Notes: generated by a model not told the origin, from the letters alone. DNA of 64,000 bases from Cenococcum geophilum 1.58 (GCA_001692895.1 KV748237.1:868001-932000), one strand, 5' to 3'. Positions 49,289 to 58,074 are shown, counted from the first letter of the stretch. Program-made: numbers and translations.

Positions 49289-49414
49289 GACCCCCGGGGA
49301 GAAATTGCGCCACGACGTAGCTAAGGGCTAGCGCTACGCTTGTGGACCTTACCCTAGTCCTATGGACTCCTGGACCAATNAGATCGCACCGAGAGGAATT
49401 TCTCCCCAAGGGTC
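49289..49414. repeat. P1 left terminal module
   Basis: Starts GACCCCCGGGGAGAAATT and ends with its near complement AATTTCTCCCCAAGGGTC. The central part resembles the reverse complement of the module at 56,100-56,240 (shared CGCCACG and ACGCTTGTGGAC). Confidence 0.75.
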
Positions 49415-49695
49415 TGAGAGCTTATGGGCGCCCTTTATATAAGAACTCAATGTTTTTTATTAGGCGACGACTCTTCCATTACAACGCTGTATCTCAACCC
49501 TTTTATAACGTCTAGTTATTATAAAAATACTATAAGGTAGGAGCTCTTTAATTTCTCTATCTATTGCAATAAATAACGACGTCGTAGCTATATTAGTTAG
49601 TCGTATTTTCGTTNGTCNTATTTTCGTTAGTTGTATTTTCATCGGTCGCAAAAATCGTCAGTCGCAAAACTCGTCGGTCGCAATCTTACCTCACT

Positions 49696-49868
49696 GCTCT
49701 GCTCGAAGCTCTGCACGAGGCTCTGCTCGAAGCTCTGCACGAGGCTTTTCTCGAAGCTCTGCACGAGGCTTTTCTCGAAGCTCTGCACGAGGCTTTTCTC
49801 GAAGCTCTGCACGAGGCTTTTCCCGAAGCTCTGCACGAGGCTCTGCTCGAAGCTCTGCTCGAAGCTCC
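49696..49868 (+). repeat. 24-bp minisatellite, six full units plus partial
   Basis: Units of the type GCTYTKCTCGAAGCTCTGCA + CGAG start at 49,696, 49,720, 49,744, 49,768, 49,792 and 49,816, with a variant from 49,840. Units 3-5 are identical. Open frames across it on both strands are a by-product of the 24-bp (multiple of 3) period. Confidence 0.85.
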
Positions 49869-49870
49869 AT

Positions 49871-50185
49871 ACCTTATATACTTCTCTACGTCTAATTATC
49901 TCTAAAATACTACAAGCTAAAAGCTCTTTTTCTTCTCTATTACCTCTACGTTATAGTAATACTATAGCTCTATTTTATAAGAAGTTAGACATAGGCAGTT
50001 GGTTATTTTAGTCTATTTTATTGCAATCTTGCCTTACTACCAAAAATTACATACTTCTCTATGTCTAATTATCTCCAAAATAGTACGAGCTAAAAGCCCT
50101 TTGTCTTCTCTATCGCCTCTATATTATAGCGATATCGTAGCTTTATTATATAAGAAGTTAGATATAGGTAGTCGGTTAGTTTTGG
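49871..50185 (+). repeat. Tandem duplication, period 173 bp
   Basis: About 142 bp from the CTTCTCTACGTCTAATTATC at 49,881 recurs at 50,054, each copy ending in a (G)TTGGTTA/TCGGTTAG segment. Related sequence also occurs inverted in P2. Confidence 0.65.
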
Positions 50186-50427
50186 CCTAAAATCTACAAA
50201 CATTCAATTCCAAATCTAACTTAACTTTTGCGACGATGTATCTCGCCTCTTAATACTCTAGGTATAGGGCTATAATATATATTTTTAAAGATATAATTAC
50301 CTAAAGAGCCTATTACATCGAANAAAGTATTAATAACTATTAGTTGGGCCTTAGTAGAGCCAGTTAAAGTTAAAATACGCGATCCAAAACAATCAAATCT
50401 CACCAAAGCGACGCCCATAAGCTCTCA

Positions 50428-50554
50428 GACGCTCCGCAGAAGATTTTGCTGGGTGACAGGGGTGCGCAGGGGGCTGATATTAGTGCGCTACCCTGATTGG
50501 TCTAGGAGTTAGCAGGAGGTCTGTGTCACCGGAATAAATCTTTTGCGGAGCGTC
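50428..50554. repeat. P1 right terminal module
   Basis: Starts GACGCTCCGCAGAAGATTT and ends AAATCTTTTGCGGAGCGTC; the interior is G-rich. Confidence 0.75.
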
Positions 50555-50582
50555 TGATTCATGAGATAACCCCAAGAAGGTG

Positions 50583-50885
50583 TTACGACTTCCAGAGTTT
50601 GCAATTGATGATACCAACGAGTTTGCGAAAGGGCAAGGCTATGCGGTTACAAAACTCCGATCTAAAACTGACAAGCAGACACCACCAACCGTGCGTAAAA
50701 TATGGCTTGGGCGTATCCCATGCGCCATTGATATAGGCGTAGCGCCCTAACGGCGCATGGGATATTGGCACCTCAAAAACGCGCTTTACAAGCTCCCGCA
50801 TGACAGTGTCCTTTGACAGGCTTGTAGAGGTCGGGGGGCCTTGCCCTTTCAGCAGGGCTTTGCTGAGGGGTTCCTTTTGGTGCAT
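50583..50885 (-). other. 100-codon open frame inside element Q (doubtful)
   Basis: Open on the minus strand with an ATG (MHQKEPLSKALLKG...). It shows no domain, lies in the core of a short non-autonomous transposon and spans the 13-bp hairpin at 50,714-50,764. It might be a relic of a transposase or simply chance; I do not call it a gene. Confidence 0.25.
50714..50764. repeat. Hairpin TATCCCATGCGCC / GGCGCATGGGATA
   Basis: Perfect 13-bp arms (50,714-50,726 and 50,752-50,764), with a smaller GGCG/CGCC hairpin in the loop. In the core of element Q. Confidence 0.75.
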
Positions 50886-50910
50886 CCCGACTTTGATTTG
50901 AACTCTACTA

Positions 50911-51207
50911 ACGTAGCTTATGGGCTTTTGACGGGTTTGAATATCAAAACTAATGCCTCAAATGCTCAATTGCAGGCATTTTCTTAATAAAAGCCATCAC
51001 GCAGCATTATCTACGATATTAATAAAATGAAGCTTTGGTTTTATATAATCAAGGCCTTTGAGCCGTTGCTGCCTCAAATGTAATTGTAGATGCCTCTGCC
51101 GTCAATTGCGCAGCGATTGCAAGCGCTTTGGCTGACGCAGCTTGATCCCTGCCTAAGCTTAAATAGGCAAGCGGTAAGATCATCCGTCAAAAGCCCATAA
51201 GCTACGT
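50911..51207. mobile_element. MITE M (297 bp), TA target duplication
   Basis: A perfect 24-bp terminal inverted repeat starting ACGTAGCTTATGGGC and ending TTTTGACGG (50,911-50,934 and 51,184-51,207). TA lies on both sides (50,909-50,910 and 51,208-51,209), as for Tc1/mariner-type elements. The interior (about 50,950-51,050) resembles the DNA-transposon end at 63,700-63,830 (CAGGCA..., AAAAGCCATC..GCAGCATT, AATGAAGC). Inserted in element Q. Confidence 0.8.
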
Positions 51208-51336
51208 TACTTGTACTATAATTGAAATTAAGACCTGGTGCAGTCACAAAAGTTGCATTTTGAAAGTTTTGATTTTCGTGATGTTGATGCATACGAGTCA
51301 AACACACGTGACGTTCTAATCAGATGTGGTGGGAGT

Positions 51337-52036
51337 TTATCTCATAAATCAGACGCTCCGTAGTAGATTTTAGTTACGGAGCAGGGGAAGCACGTTCCCC
51401 CCCTTTAACGGCTCCCTATACCCCCCTCCTAAAATCTTCTAAAGAGCGTCTGAGAGCTTATGGTCCTAGCTTTGGTGGTACTTGAATGTTTTAAGAGCCA
51501 ACTTTCGTGTCTTTTTGTATACCATAACTTAGATATTCTAGTTATAATATATTTGTTTGATGTAATAGATTCTTTAAGTATTTATCTCCTTAGTTATATA
51601 CATTATAATCCTATATTTATAATAATAAGGGGAGAGATACAGCGTCGCAAAAGGTGACCCTAAATTCTCAAATGCATCCAAATTTTGCGATTTTGGTAGA
51701 TTTTAGACGGATTTTGGCCATAACGCGACCGACTGCCCATGTCTAATATTTTATATAATATAGCTACNACNTTNTTATTTAATGCAATANATAGAGAAGC
51801 TAAAGAGCTCCCACCTCGTAGTATTTTTATAATAACTAGACGTTATAAAAGGGTCGAGATACGGCAGTGAAAAAGGTGACTTTTGGTATGTTTTGACGCT
51901 CCGTTACCACCAAAGCGACGCCCATAAGCTCTCAGACCCTCGGTGGAAAATTCGTTGGTTAATAAGGAGCAGTATGCCCGCCCGTGCGCGTAGTGCACGT
52001 ACCAACGGTCCACCGAGGGTCTGATTCATGAGATAA
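51337..52036. mobile_element. Element P2: palindrome-capped DNA transposon, 700 bp
   Basis: Same outer ends as P1: TTATCTCATAAATCA (51,337-51,351) and TGATTCATGAGATAA (52,022-52,036). The perfect 8-bp duplication GTGGGAGT lies at 51,329-51,336 and 52,037-52,044. Terminal modules are at 51,352-51,450 (GACGCTCCGTAG...AGAGCGTC) and 51,935-52,021 (GACCCTCGGTGG...CCACCGAGGGTC). The interior is homologous to P1 in inverse orientation. Several N bases occur at about 51,768-51,790. It splits the right arm of element Q. Confidence 0.78.
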
Positions 52037-52310
52037 GTGGGAGTTAAGCTAAATCAAGGGGGGTGTCGTTGTATCAATTGGTTAGGGGTGTCGATCCACC
52101 ACTGCCCATGATTAATGGATCGACTAAAGGGAAAGGCCGACATAAGGCCGAGGGAGCTTCCTCGTTGCTGACTCCATTACATACCCCTCTCGAGCTGCAA
52201 CTTTCGCGCTATCTCGTATTTCGTATTCGAAGCAATAACTCTTACCTTCCTTCCCATGGCTGGCATCATGGCTCTATTCAAGGAAATAATGCTGCTTCCT
52301 TACTGCAACC

Positions 52311-53336
52311 ATGGCCACCGAAACCATCCTTGAGGCTCATTGCCTCTGCAAAATCTCTAAGTTCTCCATCTCTGTCTCTAACGAATCGCTCCCTCTGCCT
52401 ACGCATCTTTGCCATTGCTCAATTTGCAGACATACTCACGGTACCCTCTGCGTCCTCCACGCCCCAATCCAACCTCCAACGGTCAGCCTCACGTCATTTA
52501 CTGTCTATGCGTCTTCTGAGAATGTTACACGATACTTTTGTAGCACTTGCGGCACACACATGCTCGACTACGCCAAGAGTGACGACCAGTGGTACATTGC
52601 AGCTAGTGTAGTTGAAGGTCCGGAAGCGCTATGGAAGTTTTCAGACCACTACAATCTAGGAGGGACAAAGGATGGAGGACTCAGCTGCTGGCTCTCTGAG
52701 GTGGACGGAAGAATAATGAAGAAGTGGGTAACATCCCCGACAAATCCAGAGTCTGAGACCGGGGATTGGGAAGATGCTGTCACATTCGCGTCTAGCGGAC
52801 CTCCCGATGAGAAGCTGCATGCATATTGCCACTGCAAAGGCGTTGAATTCTACATCGCCCGTCCTTCTGGAGACGTCAGCACCGATCTGCCTCCTACCCT
52901 TACATCCTCCGACAAGACGAAATGGTATGCCTCTAACGACGTCTGCACGAGCTGCCGCCTCGCTTCAGGTTGCGCTATTTGCCAATGGGCCTTTCCCACC
53001 GTCTCTCATATAACTCTAGCCGACGGTTCGCCGTACCGACGCGTTTTTGGGACTCTGAAGGAATATCACAGCTCGCCAGGTATCTCGAGAACCTTCTGTG
53101 GTCGCTGCGGTGCAGCCTGCGCGTACCATGCGGATGATAGACCGAAGATGGTCGATATAGCTGTTGGGCTCTTCGATGCGAAGAGTGGAGCTAGGGCTGA
53201 AGATTGGCTTGAGTGGCGGACACATAAATTGTCTTTTGAGGAAGATGTTGTCTGCAAAGGGCTTGTGGACGGTTTGAAGCTAGGACTCAAAGACTGGGCT
53301 CGTGGTAAGGACGGGCCCAGCTCTGAATCAAGCTAG
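52311..53336 (+). CDS. Protein with two GFA/CENP-V-type zinc domains, 341 aa
   Basis: An intronless, fully open frame from the ATG at 52,311. Two copies of the GFA (glutathione-dependent formaldehyde-activating enzyme / CENP-V) fold are visible. The first has C11-x-C13, C34HC36-x2-C39 and FC77-x2-C80G. The second has C173-x-C175, then DVCTSC...CAIC, and FCGRCG near residues 260-266. These cysteines bind two zinc ions per domain. Family members are mostly uncharacterised; some act on S-hydroxymethyl-glutathione. No signal peptide or membrane segment is seen, so the protein is probably cytosolic. The gene is unaffected by the RIP-type lesions of its neighbours. It starts 204 bp from element Q, so transposon sequence may lie in its promoter. 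Confidence 0.85.
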   Translation: MATETILEAHCLCKISKFSISVSNESLPLPTHLCHCSICRHTHGTLCVLHAPIQPPTVSLTSFTVYASSENVTRYFCSTCGTHMLDYAKSDDQWYIAASVVEGPEALWKFSDHYNLGGTKDGGLSCWLSEVDGRIMKKWVTSPTNPESETGDWEDAVTFASSGPPDEKLHAYCHCKGVEFYIARPSGDVSTDLPPTLTSSDKTKWYASNDVCTSCRLASGCAICQWAFPTVSHITLADGSPYRRVFGTLKEYHSSPGISRTFCGRCGAACAYHADDRPKMVDIAVGLFDAKSGARAEDWLEWRTHKLSFEEDVVCKGLVDGLKLGLKDWARGKDGPSSESS

Positions 53337-54483
53337 TAGCACATCAGCCAACGAGCGTAAAATGGGACTTTGCTAAGGGTATGTCGTATTGGATCAAGTA
53401 AATTTTTGCAGGGCAATTCAGTCCTAAGCATGTTATGGGCAATGAATAAGAACTTCTAAGGTTGTGAGAATCCGTTGTAGTAATTTTATTCTCGTTAAAC
53501 AAATTATCTAACCCTTTATATCTGCTTGAATTGATTGGAGGGAAGTATTTATTGATGATTTTTGAGATCTTCTATATTCTGTTAGCATACTTGATTTTCC
53601 AGTGGCAGCACGTATTTGTTTGCTCTAAATGGTTATGAATTCCTTGCTTCAGCTGATATGCAAAGCCACGTCTTGTCTAATGCGAGTATTACGCCATTTC
53701 AATTCCGCCTTGTCACGTCCTTTGTGCATGTCTCGGCACTCGTATAGAACCCTTCTAGAAGCTCTAGCTTTGTTGCGCCCATCAATCTTTATGCGTTGGT
53801 AGAGAATTCGTATTTCTTCAGCTCTACTTCTAGACACCTTCACCGGCGACGGCACGGCCTATAAGACATACAGTTGTTTCTGGCTTGGCCTCTTGAAAGA
53901 GAGTCTCGGGTGTTGGGACAAATTTCGTTTTCCAGCACCTCTAGCGCCGCAGCTGAAAAACTTTTCATCAAAGTCGTGAGAAGTCAGCGCAGGCTGAGAA
54001 GAAACACTGGGTTAGTAAATGTGAATCAGCCTTGGTGGCTTGATCGTGCAGTGCTCGGCAAGTGATTATCTTACCTGAGGCTTGCCGATACTTGAAGTCT
54101 TAAGTTGTCCCCAACCCAAACTATCCCAAGACATTTCGCGAAGTCTAATACGCTGAAGACATCTGCAGAGCTTCTGAGAGTGTCAGCAAAATGCAATTAT
54201 TCACTGGCAGTACTTTGAATTGTTGAAACATTGGAAGTCATGGTCTTCGTTTTGGTAATGATAGTGATGAGGAAAAAATTAGCAATTTCATTAAGTGCAT
54301 TATGAGATATGGATGGAAATGCTCATGCAAGTGTGAAATATAAATCTTTCTGGTATCACCGAAACAGGAAACTGCATCTCTACATCCATCCTAAACACTT
54401 CAACGCCATTTTATCACTCTAAACCTTAAGGTGCAACCCTCTACTAATGAATAACAGGTAGAAGTATTCTCCATACAGAAAAA
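53337..54483. other. Intergenic region between convergent genes
   Basis: Holds the 3' ends of the GFA gene and the RTA1-type gene. No supported coding frame; AT-rich stretches near 53,400-53,640. No repeats recognised. Confidence 0.55.
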
Positions 54484-55416
54484 TTATACAGCCATGACCT
54501 GCTCCTTGCCGAAGCTGTCATCGGAGACGCTCTTGGCCGGAGTGGGCCGCTTGGATCCCATGGTGTTTGAAAGGGCAGGGAAGCAGTAGCCAGGATGGAA
54601 GATTGTGAGAGCGGCAGTCGCAATGGTGATCATGACACCGTCAAGGACGATGAACTCAGTTTCGTTGCGCATGATATCGTTGCGCCAGCCACCAGACATC
54701 TCTGGGATACGGTAGATGCATCGAGTGAGGATGGTGATGTATGCGACAACGACACCAGTGAGGAAGAGCTGGAACTTCAGGTCATGGCCGAGCGCTGTGG
54801 CGGACGCAGAGAGTCGGCTGCGGTTGCAGTAGACACGGACGAGGTACTCGGTAAGGAAGAAGCCGAAGATGGCGAGGACGACGACTTGGAAGATGATACC
54901 GGCAAGCATCAAATCGCTTCCAATGTTAATGGCGTTTGAACCGTGGGCGGCACTGGCAGCAGTCCCTCCACCGGCGCCCTGGAGGACGAGGGAAAGTATG
55001 TCGCAAGAGATGAAGATCCAAGTGTACCAGTCTGGTCGTATGTGGGAGAACTCTTCGCCGAAGGAGTAGACTAGGTGTTTCAGAGTGAGGTAAATGCCGG
55101 CGGAGATAAAGGCTGGAGCAATGATCAAGCAGCAGATCTGTATGTTGAAACCGGCGGAGCTGAATGGGTTGCTATGCATTAGGATTCGTCCCACGTAGCC
55201 GATAGCTTCGGCGAGTGCGCCCAAGCTGAGCGCGATCATGAAGGTCCATGTTCGCCATCTGATGCCCTGAATGAGCTGGGCCACCAAAGCGATACCGAAG
55301 AAGGCACAGAAGAAAGCATTGGCGCCCAAGCTCGGGTAGTAACCGTAGATTGTGCCTTCGACAGGACACTCTGGGGTCACCTTGGTGCAGAAATCAGGGG
55401 CGGAAGGAGCAACCAT
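54484..55416 (-). CDS. RTA1-family seven-transmembrane protein, 310 aa
   Basis: An intronless frame from the ATG at 55,416 to the stop at 54,484. The product shows seven hydrophobic segments, starting after the family-typical N-terminus (EGTIYGYYPSLGANAFF). The second loop carries RWRTWTF, then EAIGYVGRILMHSNPF, APAFISAGIYLTLKH, DILSLVLQGAGGG, ITILTRCIYRIPEMSGG and DGVMITIA, all marks of the fungal RTA1/RSB1/RTM1 family. Members are plasma-membrane or ER proteins linked to lipid translocation and resistance to sterol-active or lipophilic compounds. The length is normal. The C-terminal tail is short and polar. No RIP-type stops. The precise substrate cannot be told from sequence. Confidence 0.9.
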   Translation of the reverse strand: MVAPSAPDFCTKVTPECPVEGTIYGYYPSLGANAFFCAFFGIALVAQLIQGIRWRTWTFMIALSLGALAEAIGYVGRILMHSNPFSSAGFNIQICCLIIAPAFISAGIYLTLKHLVYSFGEEFSHIRPDWYTWIFISCDILSLVLQGAGGGTAASAAHGSNAINIGSDLMLAGIIFQVVVLAIFGFFLTEYLVRVYCNRSRLSASATALGHDLKFQLFLTGVVVAYITILTRCIYRIPEMSGGWRNDIMRNETEFIVLDGVMITIATAALTIFHPGYCFPALSNTMGSKRPTPAKSVSDDSFGKEQVMAV

Positions 55417-56086
55417 TTTGGAGGAGCCGGGGATGTTTGTGTTGGAGATGTGGGATGTGAGATGCGGAAAGGGAATGATTTTCAGAGGAATAGTAGAAGC
55501 TTATTGATGAAGAGATGATGATGAGAGTAAATGGAGAGATGAAGTTGTGGATCAACCCCCGTTTAATGCTGTTCAGAATGATTAATGGAGGTGGTACCAG
55601 ACCATTTTTATAGCTAGAGATTGCTCACGACGCAATTTCTGATGCACCAAGAAAGGCACAGCCCTAGGGCCGTATGGGCGAATATCAAAACTGACAAGGA
55701 CTGACATTTGCCCGGCACCATGGTCCAATGGGCACAATTTTGGATCAAGGTGCTGACATAGCCCCCAACAGAGACTTGGCTTGAGTACCTGAAGCCGCCT
55801 TGAGATCGCAAGCTTCGTCGAATTTGGTATGTACGTGAGTTGTTTCGGACGTAAGGCTGACCAACGAGGGGCGAGTTTTTCGACGCCCAGTGGGGCTTTT
55901 GTCTGGTTGGTGCGCAAAATCATTCTACCTTTGGCAGGTCGATGACGACGCTGGAGGCTTGGTTGGCGCATTGTTGCAGTGAGCTTGCGCAAGTTTCCAC
56001 TTCGCTCACCGTGTCATGCCAGATTAGATCTCACGCGGAGGAACCTAATGGCCGGATATTTGCGCCCTGCTGTGTTTCGACCCAAT
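55417..56086. other. Intergenic, upstream of the RTA1-type gene
   Basis: Probable promoter and 5' UTR of the minus-strand gene nearest 55,417-55,560 (purine-rich, ATGATGATGAGAG). The rest has short frames only, including one of 136 codons (55,582-55,992, minus) without domain support. Confidence 0.5.
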
Positions 56087-56255
56087 CCCAAGTAAACTCT
56101 CGGGGAGAAATACCTTGGTGTAATATGATTGGTTCAGAACTTGACAGGACTAGGGTCTAGTGATTTGATTAGCTTAGGAGTCCACAAGCGTGGCACTAGA
56201 TCCTTGGCGTCACGCCGTGGCGGGATTTCTCCCCGGGGTCTGATTTATGAGACAA
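56087..56255. mobile_element. Solo terminus of the P-element family
   Basis: Outer arm TGATTTATGAGACAA (56,241-56,255; compare TGATTCATGAGATAA). A terminal module whose right side reads GGATTTCTCCCCGGGGTC (56,223-56,240) and left side CGGGGAGAAATACC (56,101-56,114). An inner arm remnant CCCAAGTAAACTCT (56,087-56,100; compare CCCATAAGCTCTCA). No partner end or 8-bp duplication is found nearby. Confidence 0.6.
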
Positions 56256-56370
56256 AATTTATTAATGTTTGGATAATGAAGTTTCTCCTACGCTACAGTT
56301 CTTCCAAAAGGTTCTTCTATAATTGAATTTCAACCTAGTATATCACAAGAGTCTCTCCTACGCTAACGCA

Positions 56371-57158
56371 ATGGCCCAAGTCGTTGTCGATTCATGGCTT
56401 TGTTGTCAGTGTGGTGGCGCTAACTTGATACCGCTTATGGAAGGACACTGCCCTGTATGTGGCCACGAGATGTGCTCTATGTGCTTGGTTCCAGGTGGCT
56501 CCTACGATGATGGATATGCGACAACTGGTCGAGAATGTGATGCCGAAAGAGAGGTGTATAATGACGCATCTGTGTCTTCTGATCACTCTGAACGGGAAGA
56601 GGTAGATATTGGGCCATTCCTAGACCCAGGCAGCCACTTCTCTTCACTTGAGACTCTCGAGGTAGAAGTAGTGAGGATTTGTCCCACCTCCCGATATTCT
56701 TATTCAGACGGCATTGTCAACGCACGAATCGATCGCGAACACGGTGCTGGAATTTAGACCAATCTTTGCTCGACGAGGTTAATTCCATACCACCCGGGGA
56801 TGAAGCGGATATAAAGCGCAAACGCAAGAGTACTAGACGCAGATCAACTCAAAGCAAGTCGATAAGGCAGTCTCACACCGTACTAGAAACAGTAATCCAA
56901 CTTCATCCAGATTCTGTGGCATGCTTAGATCTAGATAACTCCCTGCACCTCGAGTCTTATCTCCGCATTAGCGAAATTGGCTCCCTGCATATTAGGAATA
57001 ATGGGGAAGCGCAACTGGCCGTCTTCAAGAGTGGTATGATGGCAACGATCTCGGAGTTGGCAATCTGCGCAAGTCGGGCAAGTCGGGGCCACACACATTA
57101 CGAGCTGATTGACGATGAAATTGCAACACGCAAGACCGCGCGGGTTATTGTTATTTAG
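56371..57158 (+). pseudogene. Zinc-ribbon protein gene with a frame break
   Basis: The ATG at 56,371 opens a 128-codon frame ending at 56,757. Its N-terminus has a four-Cys-pair ribbon (WLCCQCGGANL, then HCPVCGHEMCSMC; Cys 11/12, 14, 27, 30, 35, 38), a type common in fungal orphan proteins. The frame is left between about 56,710 and 56,757. A different frame then runs open to 57,158 with coding-like sequence (LDQSLLDEVNSIPPGDEADIKRKRKSTRRRS..., a basic Lys/Arg-rich stretch, then IGSLHIRNNGEAQLAVF). No intron with sensible length fits the phase, so I suspect a 1-2 bp indel or sequence error. If intact it would be about 260 residues. The function is unknown. Confidence 0.55.
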
Positions 57159-57255
57159 CTTCGCCAAACAAGGATTCCACCCCCCTCCCTTTTCCCCCAA
57201 CTATCACCTTAAAAATAAAAAGTCTATATATGTCCAAGTTCGTAAACCTCCTTAC

Positions 57256-57279
57256 TGGGAGGGAAGTGTTTCCCTCCCA
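57256..57279 (+). repeat. Perfect hairpin downstream of the zinc-ribbon gene
   Basis: TGGGAGGGAA (57,256-57,265), loop GTGT, TTCCCTCCCA (57,270-57,279), about 100 bp after the stop codon. Could be an mRNA 3' structure or a transposon footprint. Confidence 0.65.
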
Positions 57280-57461
57280 TAGATGAATATAGTGACTTGA
57301 ATCTCAAACGCTATTGAACAGGACGACTTGTCCAACCCTTATCACTCTTTGTCCTTTCTTTGGGAGCTGCTTTCAGTTTCTTAACGCGTTCTGTGTTAAA
57401 ATTTACGGCTTTTGTAAGTCCCTTAGTCTCTACTTTTTCCTCTTCCCCCTCTGCATCTAAG
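57280..57461. other. Intergenic edge of gene island
   Basis: No frame or repeat recognised; last unmutated sequence before the right transposon block. Confidence 0.5.
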
Positions 57462-58054
57462 CAGACTTGCTATTAAGCAAGCAAGCCAAGCCGGAAAGCC
57501 TTAACTTACTAGCTTGAAACTTTTCGCACCTAAAGCTGGCTTGCTTGGCTTGATAGGTCGAAACAGTCGGCTTACTTGGCTTGCTTGAAGGCTTGTTTAA
57601 TTTTATATAGAAATTTTAGAGTAATGTATAAAATTAAGCCTCCAAGCCACCGATTTAGCTAAAAAGCTCCTCCGCAGCCCTAATTTATAGTTATTATAAT
57701 ATTGCGAGGCTTGGTATAATGGTAAGGAAGGCTTCGATAAAAAGGCTTCAGTAGGGAGAAAATTTCTACTATTAACTCCAACGGTTAGCTACTAGTTATA
57801 CTAACCGTGGTGAATTTACTACCTTAGCTATTAGATCTTTTAAAGCCCATTCTTATATAGCTGCGATTTCCCTGTAAGGCAGCAATGATATGAGGGCGAA
57901 GCTTCAAGCAACGCGGCTCTAGTAGATTACCAACTTCACTAAACGCCCGTTCGCGGTCGTCGCCTATAGCCCGTATAGTTAATATATCAAGAGCCATCTG
58001 TGCGAGCTTTAGCCGAGTCGTTCGCCCCTGCCACCAGTAACGTGGGTCACCGGG
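57462..58054 (-). mobile_element. hAT-type element, 3' end (minus strand)
   Basis: A likely terminus CAGACTTGC at 57,462 is followed by subterminal GCTTGCTTGGCTTG-type repeats on both strands (57,475-57,600). The transposase C-terminus then lies at 57,824-58,054. The element is interrupted at about 58,054 by another DNA transposon and Copia-H, and its other end lies outside the window. Confidence 0.65.
57824..58054 (-). pseudogene. hAT transposase C-terminal dimerisation domain fragment
   Basis: The minus-strand frame is open for about 75 codons and reads DPRYWWQGR, LAQMALDILTIRAI, DDRERAFSEVGNLL. This is the hAT dimerisation region (usual form W...R...L..MA.D.LSIP...ERVFS). It ends with TAA at 57,824. 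It is less mutated than the retroelements. The rest of the gene is missing upstream because of the insertion at 58,055. Confidence 0.75.
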
Positions 58055-58074
58055 TTATGACGGTCCACGTAGTT
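58055..58074. repeat. Left tip of a DNA transposon (R) interrupted by Copia-H
   Basis: GTTATGACGGTCCACGTAGT-type sequence joins the hAT frame abruptly. Beyond Copia-H the same sequence continues at 63,687 (ATGACGGAAATCTAACCGC). The GTTATGAYGG motif repeats three times across the rejoined site. Confidence 0.5.

Larger units (their letters stand above)
49274..50569. mobile_element. Element P1: palindrome-capped DNA transposon, 1,296 bp
   Basis: Outer 15-bp inverted ends TTATCTCATGAATCA (49,274-49,288 and 50,555-50,569) with a perfect 8-bp target duplication CCCCAAGA (49,266-49,273 and 50,570-50,577). Just inside each end sits a 126-127 bp inverted-repeat module (49,289-49,414 and 50,428-50,554), then an inner arm TGAGAGCTTATGGGCG. 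The interior is AT-rich, with a 24-bp minisatellite and a 173-bp-period duplication. There is no transposase. It is inverted relative to P2. N bases occur at 49,380, 49,614, 49,618 and 50,323. Confidence 0.78.
49136..52107. mobile_element. Element Q: long-TIR non-autonomous DNA transposon hosting three other insertions
   Basis: The left end (49,136) begins AGGCAGTGGTAGATCGACAC; the right end read inward begins GGGCAGTGGTGGATCGACAC. The inverted match continues for over 100 bp on both sides, up to ACGTGACGTTCTAA... (49,236-49,260 against 51,289-51,315). Candidate 8-bp duplications are ACGATTAA (49,128-49,135) and ATGATTAA (52,108-52,115), one mismatch. Removing P1, P2 and M leaves about 660 bp. 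The 8-bp duplication and CAGTGG near the tip are hAT-like, but the class is not certain. It contains no transposase. Confidence 0.65.

Noticed and set aside
49631..50011. 126-codon frame with an octapeptide repeat, possible repeat protein
   Set aside because: Lies on the 24-bp minisatellite in a non-autonomous transposon. A repeat period divisible by three opens frames on both strands.
49136..52107. Starship-like giant mobile element or captain gene
   Set aside because: No tyrosine-recombinase captain gene in the gene island; the region resolves fully into small nested TIR elements.
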